Shown here: positions 1-7,425 of the stretch, in pieces | Position numbering within the stretch: position 1 is the first letter of the stretch | Layout of the letters: every line of letters starts with the position of its first letter | From: Blautia sp. | Lineage (GTDB): Bacteria; Bacillota; Clostridia; Lachnospirales; Lachnospiraceae | DNA: 39,456 bases | Assembly: GCA_017475035.1 (NCBI GenBank) | Contig: JAFVGK010000035.1 | Location: 1-39,456 of the forward strand | Direction of reading: 5' to 3' | The notes under the pieces: generated by a model | Databases searched by the model: none | Told to the model about the DNA's origin: nothing | The model's input: the letters and a program-made list of their open reading frames with translations, nothing else | Program-made: the position numbers and the translations under genes

Positions 1-139
1 GAATATAATCAACCTCAATAAATCCGTACCTTTTTGCCCACTTCTTGTTTATGCGCTTTTTATGGTGTTTTCTTCGCTGAACCTCTTTAGTGGCTATACG
101 GATAGGACAGCCCATTAGCAAGGCTTTATAATCTATCAT
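1..139 (-). CDS. Partial small basic phage protein (3' end outside window)
   Basis: A reading frame starts at an ATG at 139 that overlaps the stop of the upstream gene as ATGA and stays open to the window edge (46 residues seen). The visible part is rich in Lys, Arg and His and contains KKWAKRYGF. Short proteins with such a motif are common in Firmicutes phage early operons, but I know no function for them. The stop codon lies outside the window. The tight overlap argues for translation coupled to the upstream gene. Confidence 0.55.
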   Translation of the reverse strand, partial: MIDYKALLMGCPIRIATKEVQRRKHHKKRINKKWAKRYGFIEVDYI

Positions 140-408
140 TCTGCGCCCTCGCTTTCTGAAATACATCTACGTAGAGCGTCTAATTCTATAAGTCGATTAT
201 CTTGTAGGCTTCTAATATCAGCCTTTGTGAGTTTTATGGTGCATTGATGTTGATAGTTTTTTCTCTTTGTTTTTGAGATTGTGTGTATTATTCTTTTTAT
301 AGGATTTATCGTCTTTCCCTGTGCCTCAAAAAGTGCGTAAAGTTCCTCTTCGACTTCATCTATTCGTTTTTTGACACTGATATAAACATTTAACTCTTGC
401 TCCGTCAT
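136..408 (-). CDS. Hypothetical early protein, helical
   Basis: 90 residues. The N-terminal ~35 residues look like an amphipathic helix (VKKRIDEVEEELYALFEA), followed by a basic middle. Start and stop overlap both neighbours by four bases (ATGA), so it belongs to a coupled operon. The last residues, SESEGAE, are shared with the upstream gene because a purine-rich stretch there doubles as the ribosome site of the next gene. I do not recognise the family. Confidence 0.65.
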   Translation of the reverse strand: MTEQELNVYISVKKRIDEVEEELYALFEAQGKTINPIKRIIHTISKTKRKNYQHQCTIKLTKADIRSLQDNRLIELDALRRCISESEGAE

Positions 409-614
409 TCCGCGCCCTCGCTTTCTGCCAACTTTCTTACATGGCTTACCTTAAATGATGTATGTCCGATGTAAAAATAGTTTGGCTTACGATAATCGTG
501 CTTTGCCGAAAACTCGTCAACATATCCAAGTGTTCCGCATATACCTCTTTCTCCGTCTTTGAAATATACAAAAACCTTTTTACCAACTAATTTCATTAAA
601 TCTGCCTTGGTCAT
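405..614 (-). CDS. Hypothetical small beta-rich phage protein
   Basis: 69 residues, with alternating hydrophobic residues (KKVFVYFKDG...GTLGYVDEF) and a C-terminal FKVSHVRKL, which suggests a small beta barrel. Its stop overlaps the start of the next gene (ATGA). The function is unknown. Coupling with neighbours and a GAGG-type ribosome site support it being real. Confidence 0.65.
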   Translation of the reverse strand: MTKADLMKLVGKKVFVYFKDGERGICGTLGYVDEFSAKHDYRKPNYFYIGHTSFKVSHVRKLAESEGAE

Positions 615-642
615 GCCTGTTCCTCACTTTCCACATACCTGT

Positions 643-819
643 TCAAACACCTCTTCCATTTTTGGAATCGGTGTCTATGAATTCGTCCAATGCCGCCACG
701 ATTTCCATCAGCCTGTCCCTGGCTTCGATGATTTCTCCGTTTTCGTACTCCTGTTTTGCGGCGTATATGGATGCTGTGATTCGTTCGTCCTGAAGTTCTC
801 CGCGTATTATATAGTTCAT
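643..819 (-). CDS. Small acidic hypothetical protein
   Basis: 58 residues, beginning MNYIIRGELQDERITASIYA and ending NGRGV. Its ATG at 819 overlaps the stop of the upstream gene (ATGA) and is preceded by GGAGAGG at good spacing. It is mostly helical and acidic, with no recognised domain. The overlap with the upstream gene and the ribosome site are the main support. Confidence 0.6.
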   Translation of the reverse strand: MNYIIRGELQDERITASIYAAKQEYENGEIIEARDRLMEIVAALDEFIDTDSKNGRGV

Positions 820-992
820 TCGTTGTCCTCTCCGGCTTCCAGCAGCCCGGTCTTTATGAATTCCTGCTCCAGAATGTCTGATATCCTATTTGTGTCGACA
901 AGGACGGGGCTTTCCGGGTAATCATCCCCTATCTCGCAGGCTGAAAAGAGCCGCGCCACAAACCGTTGATACTCGTTAAAGGTCTTTTTCAT
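816..992 (-). CDS. Small acidic hypothetical protein
   Basis: 58 residues, beginning MKKTFNEYQRFVARLFSACE. A strong AGGAGG lies seven bases before the ATG at 992. It overlaps the next gene by four bases. The C-terminal part (RISDILEQEFIKTGLLEAGE) is helical and acidic. The function is not known. Confidence 0.6.
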   Translation of the reverse strand: MKKTFNEYQRFVARLFSACEIGDDYPESPVLVDTNRISDILEQEFIKTGLLEAGEDNE

Positions 993-1001
993 GCCGCCCT
1001 C

Positions 1002-1238
1002 CTATCTCTTGTACCTGACCGTGTTGCCGTCCTGCATCTCGATGTCTATCCAGTCCGGGTACTGGGATACTTCCCGGTATGCGAGGATCGGGTCCTTGCC
1101 GCTCTTGTACGGGTGAAACTTCATCTTCTTTGTCAGCTTCTTTGGCTTGATGTGCGCCGCTTCGCAGCTCTCGGCTTCTTTTCTGTCTGCGTACCGTTCC
1201 TTGCAAATCTCGCAGATGTAGAGCGTCGTTTCTTTCAT
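1002..1238 (-). CDS. Small zinc-finger-like protein
   Basis: 78 residues. The N-terminus carries ICEIC followed by EAESCEAAH, a Cys2...Cys-His arrangement that could hold one zinc ion, and the second half is beta-like. AGGAGGG precedes the ATG at the usual distance. Such one-finger proteins are common early phage products, often of unknown role. A second overlapping minus-strand frame at 976-1206 is an out-of-frame shadow. Confidence 0.65.
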   Translation of the reverse strand: MKETTLYICEICKERYADRKEAESCEAAHIKPKKLTKKMKFHPYKSGKDPILAYREVSQYPDWIDIEMQDGNTVRYKR

Positions 1239-1288
1239 GCTGTCACCCTCCTGTTACTGTATTTCTTCTTCAGTTCCTCAAGGTTCAT
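1235..1288 (-). CDS. Possible 17-residue coupling ORF
   Basis: ATG at 1288 overlaps the upstream stop as TGATG, and the stop at 1235 overlaps the downstream start as ATGA. The product would be MNLEELKKKYSNRRVTA. It bridges two genes exactly and contains the ribosome site of the gene after it, so it may only carry ribosomes across the gap. It could also be the remnant of a longer gene. Confidence 0.3.
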   Translation of the reverse strand: MNLEELKKKYSNRRVTA

Positions 1289-1488
1289 CACGGCTTTGCC
1301 CTCCAGTAATCCAGATGCTCTCCGCATCCGTCTTTTTCCTCTGTGTATTCGTCTTTCCATTCGGATTCATCGTTGTCGCAATAATGGGATCCTGTCACGC
1401 CGGATTTTCTCCAATATGCACAGGTTGCACACATATCTCGATGATCTTCCAGCCATTGATTACGTCTTGCTTCCATTTCCGTATCCAT
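1288..1488 (-). CDS. Cysteine-rich small protein (zinc-binding-like)
   Basis: 66 residues from the ATG at 1488, chosen because AGGAGGG lies seven bases upstream. The alternative ATG seven codons earlier has no ribosome site. The protein contains CATCAYWRK, HYC and GCGEH, which gives four or five possible metal ligands. The start overlaps the upstream stop as TGATG. The function is unknown. Confidence 0.65.
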   Translation of the reverse strand: MDTEMEARRNQWLEDHRDMCATCAYWRKSGVTGSHYCDNDESEWKDEYTEEKDGCGEHLDYWRAKP

Positions 1489-1841
1489 CAATGTACCCTC
1501 CTGTTCCATGCTTCTATTGCCTCAATCTCATAATGGTACAGCCCGCTTTCCGCTCCGCATCCTCCTTCGTTATAGTTGCAAAATACCGCATATCTATCCC
1601 GCCATCCGTCTTTTCCGCGAAATATCCTGATTGTTCCCTCGTTTCCGCAAAACGGGCAAGGTTTTATCCGTGGGTCTTGTGGTTCTTCTTTCTCCAAAAA
1701 CGGGCACCAACTCTCACTACATATTCCCCAGCTTGCCCCTTGTGGTACCTTCTTATGGCAAGCATTCTCTGGATCGTGATTCTCATCAAAGCTCATGGTG
1801 TAGTATTTACACACTTTGCGAAATACCTTAAAATCATCCAT
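1488..1841 (-). CDS. Lar-like zinc-ribbon protein
   Basis: 117 residues. The C-terminal half (about residues 60-117) has the pattern CPFCG...FCNYNEGGCGAES...AIEAWNRR seen in the Lar restriction-alleviation family. The N-terminal half has a second set of cysteines (VCKYY, ACHKK, GIC, WCPF). Lar of the Rac prophage modulates host type I restriction, but most phage members are uncharacterised, so an anti-restriction role is only a possibility. GGAGG precedes the ATG at 1841. Confidence 0.6.
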   Translation of the reverse strand: MDDFKVFRKVCKYYTMSFDENHDPENACHKKVPQGASWGICSESWCPFLEKEEPQDPRIKPCPFCGNEGTIRIFRGKDGWRDRYAVFCNYNEGGCGAESGLYHYEIEAIEAWNRRVH

Positions 1842-2010
1842 GATTCACCTCCGGCAGCTTCTTCCGCCTTGATTCCAGGAAGGCATCCCGGCGCTTCTGG
1901 ATCACTTCATCATGTATTCTCTTAAATAGGGTGCATGGATGAGAGCAGTATCTGTTCCGTCTGCATTCATTACACTTTGCTTCAAGGTTCCACTGGTCTG
2001 TCAGATTCAT
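1834..2010 (-). CDS. Small cysteine-rich protein
   Basis: 58 residues from the ATG at 2010. GAAGGAGG sits nine bases before it, whereas an ATG three codons earlier touches the ribosome site. It contains CNECRRNRYCSHPC, four closely spaced cysteines and a histidine that probably bind zinc, then a basic helix. Its end overlaps the Lar-like gene and its start overlaps the upstream gene. No function known. Confidence 0.6.
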   Translation of the reverse strand: MNLTDQWNLEAKCNECRRNRYCSHPCTLFKRIHDEVIQKRRDAFLESRRKKLPEVNHG

Positions 2011-2605
2011 CAGTTCCATCCTCCTTCATTTTTTCATCGATGAGATTTCGCATCCATGCCACGCCTGCTCTGAATCCGTCTTGATATGCTTTGTCATTAT
2101 TGCTATTCAAGCCTGCCTCATATCCGCTGTTGTAAACGTGTCTTACTCGATTCTCAATGGATCTCATAGCATCATCGATGGCTCGTTTCTTTCGGGCTTC
2201 GTATTCTGATGAATCCGGCATGGGTGATTTCCTCGCCAGATTGACTATCTTTATCAAATCTACGGGAACACCTTTTTCTTTTTCCCAACATGGACAGGTC
2301 TGGTGTTTTGGATCTTCTATATGGCACATGTAATAATCTGATATGGCGCAACTGCATTCTATTGAGTTTGTGCCCGGTATACCAGCAGACAAAAAAGCGC
2401 AATGTATGCATTTCCCAGCTGATTCCAGCTCATTGACGCCGTACCATGCCTGATAATCATTTGAATAATCTGCGGTGAATTTATATGTATATGGTGTATT
2501 GCTCTTGGTATCGGTATCCGTAATAGTTCCGGTCGATCCCGCCGGGATCCCGTGCCTTGCCACCTTTGTCCGGACACTGGATCCAATTCTGAAATATAAT
2601 GTCAT
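1982..2605 (-). CDS. Hypothetical protein with central cysteine cluster
   Basis: 207 residues from the ATG at 2605, which has AGAAAGGA upstream. The frame extends to an upstream TTG at 2698, but that part crosses a hairpin-rich spacer. The N-terminus (VRTKVARHGIPAGSTGTITD) resembles an SH3/KOW-like barrel. The middle has CIHCAF, CSC, YMC and CPCW. The C-terminus is charged and helical. I do not recognise the family. Confidence 0.6.
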   Translation of the reverse strand: MTLYFRIGSSVRTKVARHGIPAGSTGTITDTDTKSNTPYTYKFTADYSNDYQAWYGVNELESAGKCIHCAFLSAGIPGTNSIECSCAISDYYMCHIEDPKHQTCPCWEKEKGVPVDLIKIVNLARKSPMPDSSEYEARKKRAIDDAMRSIENRVRHVYNSGYEAGLNSNNDKAYQDGFRAGVAWMRNLIDEKMKEDGTDESDRPVEP

Positions 2606-2786
2606 ATCTTTTCCTTTCTCCCGGTGTTCCTGTCTCCGGCCTTTGTTACCAGAGACAGGTTCCGGGCTTGGCGGCTGTATGTTGTTGGTGTGCGCCAAAC
2701 AACAGGCAAGTTTCGGTTTGTGTGAAAACGCATCGTTAACAGTTACTTTTTATCCTTAACCCTGCCGCCGAAGGGTGTGGGATCAA
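2606..2786 (-). other. Hairpin-rich spacer below ssb
   Basis: No gene is seen here. It holds three potential stem-loops: 2629-2659 (8-bp stem CCTGTCTC/GAGACAGG), 2680-2704 (nine paired bases with one bulge) and 2758-2802 (9-bp stem AACCCTGCC/GGCAGGGTT, whose right arm overlaps the end of ssb). None is followed by a T-run on the minus strand, so they do not look like simple terminators. mRNA processing or regulation of the downstream gene is possible. Confidence 0.5.
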
Positions 2787-3209
2787 TTAAAAGGGCAGGG
2801 TTTCTTCAACGCCTTCCGGGATGTTCATAAAACCATCCTCATCTACCTGCTGCCCGGATGCCGCTCCCTGGCCACCGCCCTGGGAGTCCTTTTTGCCTTC
2901 TGCAAATTCCTGATCTTCAATAACCACATCCGTTGTGTATACCTTTTGACCGTCTTTGTTCGTATAACTTCCGGTCTGAATGTGACCTGTCACAGCTATC
3001 TTCAGACCTTTGCGGAAATACTTCTCCGCAAACTCTCCGGCCTTGCCGAAGGCCACACAGGATATGAAATCCGCTGATTGCTGATTGTCTTTCTTGAAAC
3101 GCCTGTCAACAGCCAGAGTGTATCTGGCAACAGCGGTCTGATTTTCGCCCTGGGAGTATCTGACTTCAGGATCCTTTGTCAGTCTTCCCATCAGAATCAC
3201 CTTGTTCAT
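2787..3209 (-). CDS. ssb: Single-stranded DNA-binding protein
   Basis: 140 residues. It begins MNKVILMGRLTKDPEVRYSQ, the canonical OB-fold start, and the fold spans about residues 1-105. A Gly/Gln-rich linker follows, and the protein ends in EETLPF, matching the acidic C-terminal tip that docks partner proteins. It coats single-stranded DNA during phage replication and recombination. The start lies inside the preceding NrdR-like gene (44-base overlap), so the two are coupled. It fits a replication module that includes the HUH Rep upstream. Confidence 0.96.
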   Translation of the reverse strand: MNKVILMGRLTKDPEVRYSQGENQTAVARYTLAVDRRFKKDNQQSADFISCVAFGKAGEFAEKYFRKGLKIAVTGHIQTGSYTNKDGQKVYTTDVVIEDQEFAEGKKDSQGGGQGAASGQQVDEDGFMNIPEGVEETLPF

Positions 3210-3453
3210 CGCTTTTGATTTCCTCCTTCTTCTTTGTTTTGACCATCAGGACAAATTCATGTGTCCTGTCAGAGCCTGTCGCGATCGGGATGAGTTTCAC
3301 CGTCTTCGTCCTGGTGGGATTGAACATCTTCTCAATCGTCGTATATCTCCCGCCGCATTGTGAACAGGCCTTCCGCCTCTTGATCGTGTTGTCTTTATAC
3401 GGGCGCACATCGATCACATAACATTTTTCGTGCCCGCAATATGGACAGATCAT
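3166..3453 (-). CDS. NrdR-type zinc-ribbon protein lacking the ATP-cone
   Basis: 95 residues. The first ~45 match the zinc-ribbon half of the ribonucleotide-reductase repressor NrdR: CPYCG, VIDVRPYKDNTIKRRKAC, SQCGGRYTTIE. Full NrdR is about 150 residues and has an ATP-cone. Here the ribbon is followed by a short unrelated charged tail, so nucleotide sensing is absent. It could bind DNA as a transcription regulator or as a competitor of host NrdR; both are inference. ATG overlaps the upstream stop (ATGA). Confidence 0.7.
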   Translation of the reverse strand: MICPYCGHEKCYVIDVRPYKDNTIKRRKACSQCGGRYTTIEKMFNPTRTKTVKLIPIATGSDRTHEFVLMVKTKKKEEIKSDEQGDSDGKTDKGS

Positions 3454-4838
3454 TCTTCGCCTTCTTCCTCATCGGCCTTCTGATCATGTTTCCAGTGCTG
3501 TTCCTGATAGCCGTCATCATCCCAGCGCTGCTTCAGATAGCCGGTCAGTTTCTCGCCTTCGTTCACCATCTTGTTCCACATCTCGTTTGTGTCAAAGAAC
3601 AGATCCTGCACATAGAGGTAATTGTGGTCGCGTGTCAGCTTCTCCAGCTTTTCCACATAATCTCTCAGATCGAGAGCACAGCGGTTGATCCGCTTCACCG
3701 TTTCATCGATGTAGTATTCTCTGGTCGACCTCGGAAGAGGCTCCTCGACTTCCGGAGGGTTCATGGCATCCTTGACCGGATCCGCAACTGCTGCCCCGTC
3801 GGCTTCAAAAGGAGCGTCATTCTCCACTTCGTGCGATTTTGTCTCGACATCAGGAGATTTTTTCTCGGTTTCGGGAGATTTCTTCTCCTTTTTCGTTTGC
3901 GCGGGCGCAATTTTCACTTTTTTCTCCGGTTTCTTCTCGGATTTCTTTTCGGGCTTCTCCGACGTTTTGTCGGATTTCTCCGGTTCATCCTTTTTGCCGG
4001 GGAACTTCTCTCCGTACAACTCCTCCCAGCAGCTCTTTATTGCTTCCTCTTCCGGCAGATCCTTTTCACTTCCACTGTGACCATCAGCCAGAACAGAGAA
4101 GCCATCGCGGACATCCCTCCACAAAACTTCTTCCTTGGTGTCGTTCCGGATCCCGACCAGTGTCGGCTGCATGGTCTCTCCCTTAAATGAGAGAAGATAT
4201 CTTCCTTCTCCCGGGATCCTCGCTTCAAGGATCGCTATGCCGGAGGGTGCGAGAGCATCCAGAACAACTCTTTTGTTCTCTTCGTCTCCCCATATCTCTG
4301 ACCAGTCCTTTGTGATCGCATTGAAGAAATCCCATGCGTGCTCTATCGGCCTGAAATACTCCTTGAAGAACTTCTGGAGGATGGGTGTTTCTTCATCATC
4401 AGTTTCGGCTTTCTCGATCGCGGCCTCTATGGGTGTGATCTGTTCCTCCGCCTTGACCTCGGCTTTCAGATCCCGGATCTCTTCTCTTGTGATATCCGGT
4501 GTCAGAACCTCATTGACGTGATCCGGAAGTGTCAGCATCTCGGAGAGCTTGCTGAAGCCGAACTGCTGCCACTGATCCATCAGTCTTCCTTCACCGTCTC
4601 CGAATCTTTCAGCGATTCCGATGAAGCGGGAGGTCTGATCTGCTGTCAGGCCGTATTCCTTCTGTGCGAACTCTCCCATTCCGGAATATCCTGACTCCTT
4701 CAGGATGTCTGTGTCCCTGGCCTGCTGGAGCAGATACCCGACTCTGACCATATTGTCAGCAGTATTGTTCAGCGCTATGTCCAGATTCTCCTTGAACTCC
4801 TCATAATCAAGGATCTGTGTTGATAGAAATGTGATCAT
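3450..4838 (-). CDS. DUF3102-like phage protein with long charged linker
   Basis: 462 residues from the ATG at 4838, which overlaps the upstream stop (ATGA) and has AAGGAGG nearby; upstream in-frame codons lie inside pcfJ. The N-terminal ~110 residues (LDIALNNTADNMVRVGYLLQ, then GYSGMGEFAQKEYGLTADQT) resemble helix-turn-helix DUF3102/ParB-like phage proteins. A middle domain is followed by a Lys/Glu/Pro-rich low-complexity segment around residues 285-350 and a helical C-terminus with an acidic tail. It may bind DNA, perhaps in replication or partition. The exact role is unknown. Confidence 0.55.
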   Translation of the reverse strand: MITFLSTQILDYEEFKENLDIALNNTADNMVRVGYLLQQARDTDILKESGYSGMGEFAQKEYGLTADQTSRFIGIAERFGDGEGRLMDQWQQFGFSKLSEMLTLPDHVNEVLTPDITREEIRDLKAEVKAEEQITPIEAAIEKAETDDEETPILQKFFKEYFRPIEHAWDFFNAITKDWSEIWGDEENKRVVLDALAPSGIAILEARIPGEGRYLLSFKGETMQPTLVGIRNDTKEEVLWRDVRDGFSVLADGHSGSEKDLPEEEAIKSCWEELYGEKFPGKKDEPEKSDKTSEKPEKKSEKKPEKKVKIAPAQTKKEKKSPETEKKSPDVETKSHEVENDAPFEADGAAVADPVKDAMNPPEVEEPLPRSTREYYIDETVKRINRCALDLRDYVEKLEKLTRDHNYLYVQDLFFDTNEMWNKMVNEGEKLTGYLKQRWDDDGYQEQHWKHDQKADEEEGEE

Positions 4839-6631
4839 ACTGCGATTCCCTCCTTTTTCATCGTTGCTGCGTTCTTCCTTACCTGCTGCATCCATCTGTT
4901 CAGCCAGTCTTTCACTGTTTCCTTATCGGGCTGGCGATCGTAGGCCGCATAATACTGCACTACGCTCTTGGTGGTTGCTTCGATCGTGTAATATGGTGTC
5001 TTCCGGTCATCGGTCTTTCTCATGAACAGGATGAAGCTCTCTCTTCTGGCCATCGCTGACATGTATCTGTCGGATGCTCCTACACAATGATGCTGAAGCT
5101 GTCCCTCTATCACTATGTCCTTATAGCTGCGCGGGATCTCGATGCAATATCCGTCCTTTTCCCAGGAGAACAGCTGCTTATTGATCTTGTAATCCTTCCG
5201 GATGCCGGCAAAGTGTGATTTCTTTGCTTCCAGTTCCTTCAGGCGCTGTGCGGCTCTTTCTGCATCCCGCATCGCATTGATCTCTTCCGTGTATCTGTCA
5301 TGGAACTCTTTCCACCGTTTATTCCGATATATGATCTCATCATGGATATCGCTTCCTCGCTGTTCAGCCAGGTCAAGATAATCTCTGTACATGGTCACGA
5401 CAGCCGCCGGTGTACGTCCGCCCTTGTTCTTTATGACCTTATAGATGTGCATGAAAGGGAGGCCCTTTCTCATGAGCAATTCCCAATTCTGCTTATTCCA
5501 GCTGTTCACGCACTTCTCGATGATCTTCAGATCCGCAGGCCGAAGCTTCTGGTTCTCATCCTCTTTCATCATGCAAAGGCTTCTCCATCCTCCGTTTGCT
5601 TCCTTGAGGTATACAAGCTGCTGGGGAGTGATCCCGAGATATCTGTCCAGGTGCTTTTCTCTGCGGTCAATGCCAGCCGGGATCTGTCCTTTGATGAACT
5701 CAACAGCCAGTTTATTCAATCCGGCCTTCAGGATGTGCTCAAGATCTTCGCTGTTCCAGACCGACCGCAGGACAAATGACCATCCTGTCTCCGGGCACAG
5801 TTCGGAGAGCTTTTTCAGAGTCTGTATCTGATGATCTTTATATCCGAGGGTGTCAAGATTGCCGGTGAAGAGATAATTGTTCTGCTTCAGCTGGTAAATG
5901 CAGGAATCGCCTTTTTTATCCGCCCACTTCTGATTGGCACCATAAAGGGAATAGCTGTATCCGTAAGCATAATTCTTTTCTTCCCAGAAGCCTCCGGGAA
6001 TATCTGCAATGCCTCTACAAATCTCTGTTACAATAACTTTGTCTTCGCGCTTGTCTACCAGGAACCGGCGCTCCATGAATCCGCCCTCGATCTTCTGTAC
6101 CATCTGGATCCCGGTCGCCCAATGGCCTGTTATGGGAGCGACCTTTTTACAGAATGCCGCAAAGCCTTTCGGAAGGTTTGGCGTGATGCTCCTGAACCTG
6201 TCTGTTATCCTCTTGATCTTCCTGTCCCTTGCAGCCAGTCTCTTGTCATCACTGACCTCATTCTCCATGCGGATGATGGCATAACTTATAGTGCCGTATA
6301 TCTTGCACTTATTTTTACCGCAGAACTTAATGACCGCATCCCGGTACATGGGATATTCTTTGTCCGGACGTCCGATTCCGCCCTGATATGGTTCTATGAG
6401 GGTTCCCAGCTTGCATTTGTCCCATTCGGTCGTGTTCTCGCAATATGTCCACCAGTTTTTCTTTGTGGCGAAGTGTCTGAAAACCAGCTTTCCCTTCTTC
6501 CAAACATCCGTCTCAATGACCTTGCCTTCACTGGTCTTGATGATCTTGCCCGTGAGGATGACACTGTTGCCTCTCGCATCCGCTTTCGTGATCATCACAG
6601 GAGGATTGGCCAGAAGTTCCGCTTTTTTCAC
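4835..6631 (-). CDS. PcfJ-like protein
   Basis: 598 residues. The C-terminal ~130 residues carry the PcfJ signature: GQLQHHCVGAS, then SFILFMRK, TPYYTIE and VVQYYAAYDRQP. PcfJ-like proteins are known from conjugative plasmids and many Clostridia mobile elements, with no firm biochemical role. The start is a GTG overlapping the upstream stop (GTGA), with AAGGAGG ahead. The neighbour upstream resembles PcfK/AcrIIA9 proteins, the usual genetic partner. The N-terminal ~450 residues carry no motif I recognise. Confidence 0.8.
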   Translation of the reverse strand: MKKAELLANPPVMITKADARGNSVILTGKIIKTSEGKVIETDVWKKGKLVFRHFATKKNWWTYCENTTEWDKCKLGTLIEPYQGGIGRPDKEYPMYRDAVIKFCGKNKCKIYGTISYAIIRMENEVSDDKRLAARDRKIKRITDRFRSITPNLPKGFAAFCKKVAPITGHWATGIQMVQKIEGGFMERRFLVDKREDKVIVTEICRGIADIPGGFWEEKNYAYGYSYSLYGANQKWADKKGDSCIYQLKQNNYLFTGNLDTLGYKDHQIQTLKKLSELCPETGWSFVLRSVWNSEDLEHILKAGLNKLAVEFIKGQIPAGIDRREKHLDRYLGITPQQLVYLKEANGGWRSLCMMKEDENQKLRPADLKIIEKCVNSWNKQNWELLMRKGLPFMHIYKVIKNKGGRTPAAVVTMYRDYLDLAEQRGSDIHDEIIYRNKRWKEFHDRYTEEINAMRDAERAAQRLKELEAKKSHFAGIRKDYKINKQLFSWEKDGYCIEIPRSYKDIVIEGQLQHHCVGASDRYMSAMARRESFILFMRKTDDRKTPYYTIEATTKSVVQYYAAYDRQPDKETVKDWLNRWMQQVRKNAATMKKEGIAV

Positions 6632-7074
6632 TTCTTCGCCTCCTTGTAGTTCTCAACGATCATCTTTGACAGGTCGCGATCCGTTCCGCACACACATCCG
6701 GATCCGCCGGACCGGTTCTTCCTTGCCATGTCTTCCATCGTCTTCCAGACTGTCTCCAGCCTCTTGCCCTTCATAGTGAACATAGTGCTGTGTGCGGGAT
6801 CTGCTGCCATTGTCTCGGCCATGCCGAAGATAACAACCTTCGCGTGCTCCGGCATCTTGCTCTCCTCACGCTCAACCTTCAGCCTTCCGAGGGCCGCCAT
6901 CGTGGGTGTGATGAACATTGTCACGCCATCAGCTGCTGCATCCTCGATATCGGAATACTCAAGCCCGTTTTCCTTGCAGAGCGTCTGAAGGCTCTCTTTG
7001 TCTCCCTCGTTCCAGAGGTTATGTGCCAGTGTATCCAGTTCCTGATAATCCATCTCTCCGAATTTCTCAAACAT
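6628..7074 (-). CDS. PcfK / AcrIIA9-like protein
   Basis: 148 residues from the ATG at 7074 (AAAGGAAAG upstream); the frame extends 12 codons further but without a ribosome site. The segment LCKENGLEYSDIEDAAADG followed by TPTMAALGRLKVERE matches, from memory, the core of PcfK-like proteins, some of which are labelled AcrIIA9-family Cas9 inhibitors. It sits directly before pcfJ with overlapping ends, as PcfK does. Cas9 inhibition is only a hypothesis, because most family members are untested. Confidence 0.55.
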   Translation of the reverse strand: MFEKFGEMDYQELDTLAHNLWNEGDKESLQTLCKENGLEYSDIEDAAADGVTMFITPTMAALGRLKVEREESKMPEHAKVVIFGMAETMAADPAHSTMFTMKGKRLETVWKTMEDMARKNRSGGSGCVCGTDRDLSKMIVENYKEAKK

Positions 7075-7110
7075 TTGCTTTCCTTTCCCCGCCGGATCTC
7101 CGGTCGGCAC

Positions 7111-7425
7111 TTAAAGATAATTTTTTCCAACTTCGCTCATCCATTCCTGCCTGCTGCCTCCGCGCTTCTCATATTCGCGCTGTGCTATCGCATGGAGCAT
7201 ACTGTCATAATTGTTGCAGTCAGGACGGTGCACATCGTCCTTTCCTTTCGCTCCGTGATGATCAAAGCAGAGATATACTTTCAGCCCCAGGCGCTCCGCA
7301 ACCTTCCGGTTGGCCGTGCCGTGAAGAATGTGGTGCTCTGTTGTGGGCTTCCGGCTGTAATCCTCATAAAGCAGCTTGCAGAGATAGCATGTGCCCTCTG
7401 TTTTGTCGTGAAGTATCGACTTCAC
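7111..7425 (-). CDS. HNH-like (His-Me finger) phage protein
   Basis: 104 residues. It contains CYLC, then TEHHILHGTANRKVAERLGL and VYLCFDHHG, an arrangement of cysteines and HH pairs typical of small HNH/recombination-endonuclease-like phage proteins. The start is a GTG overlapping the upstream stop (GTGA). It may act in recombination or DNA processing. Nuclease activity is inferred from the motif only. Confidence 0.55.
   Translation of the reverse strand: MKSILHDKTEGTCYLCKLLYEDYSRKPTTEHHILHGTANRKVAERLGLKVYLCFDHHGAKGKDDVHRPDCNNYDSMLHAIAQREYEKRGGSRQEWMSEVGKNYL

Noticed and set aside
976-1206. Second frame over the zinc-finger gene
   Set aside because: Overlaps 1002-1238 in another frame, lacks a ribosome site and shows no domain.
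966-1925. 319-residue plus-strand frame
   Set aside because: Runs antisense to several well-supported small genes with good ribosome sites; low-quality composition.
2758-2802. Terminator after ssb
   Set aside because: A 9-bp stem is present but has a long loop and no T-run on the minus strand, so I list it only as a possible structured spacer.
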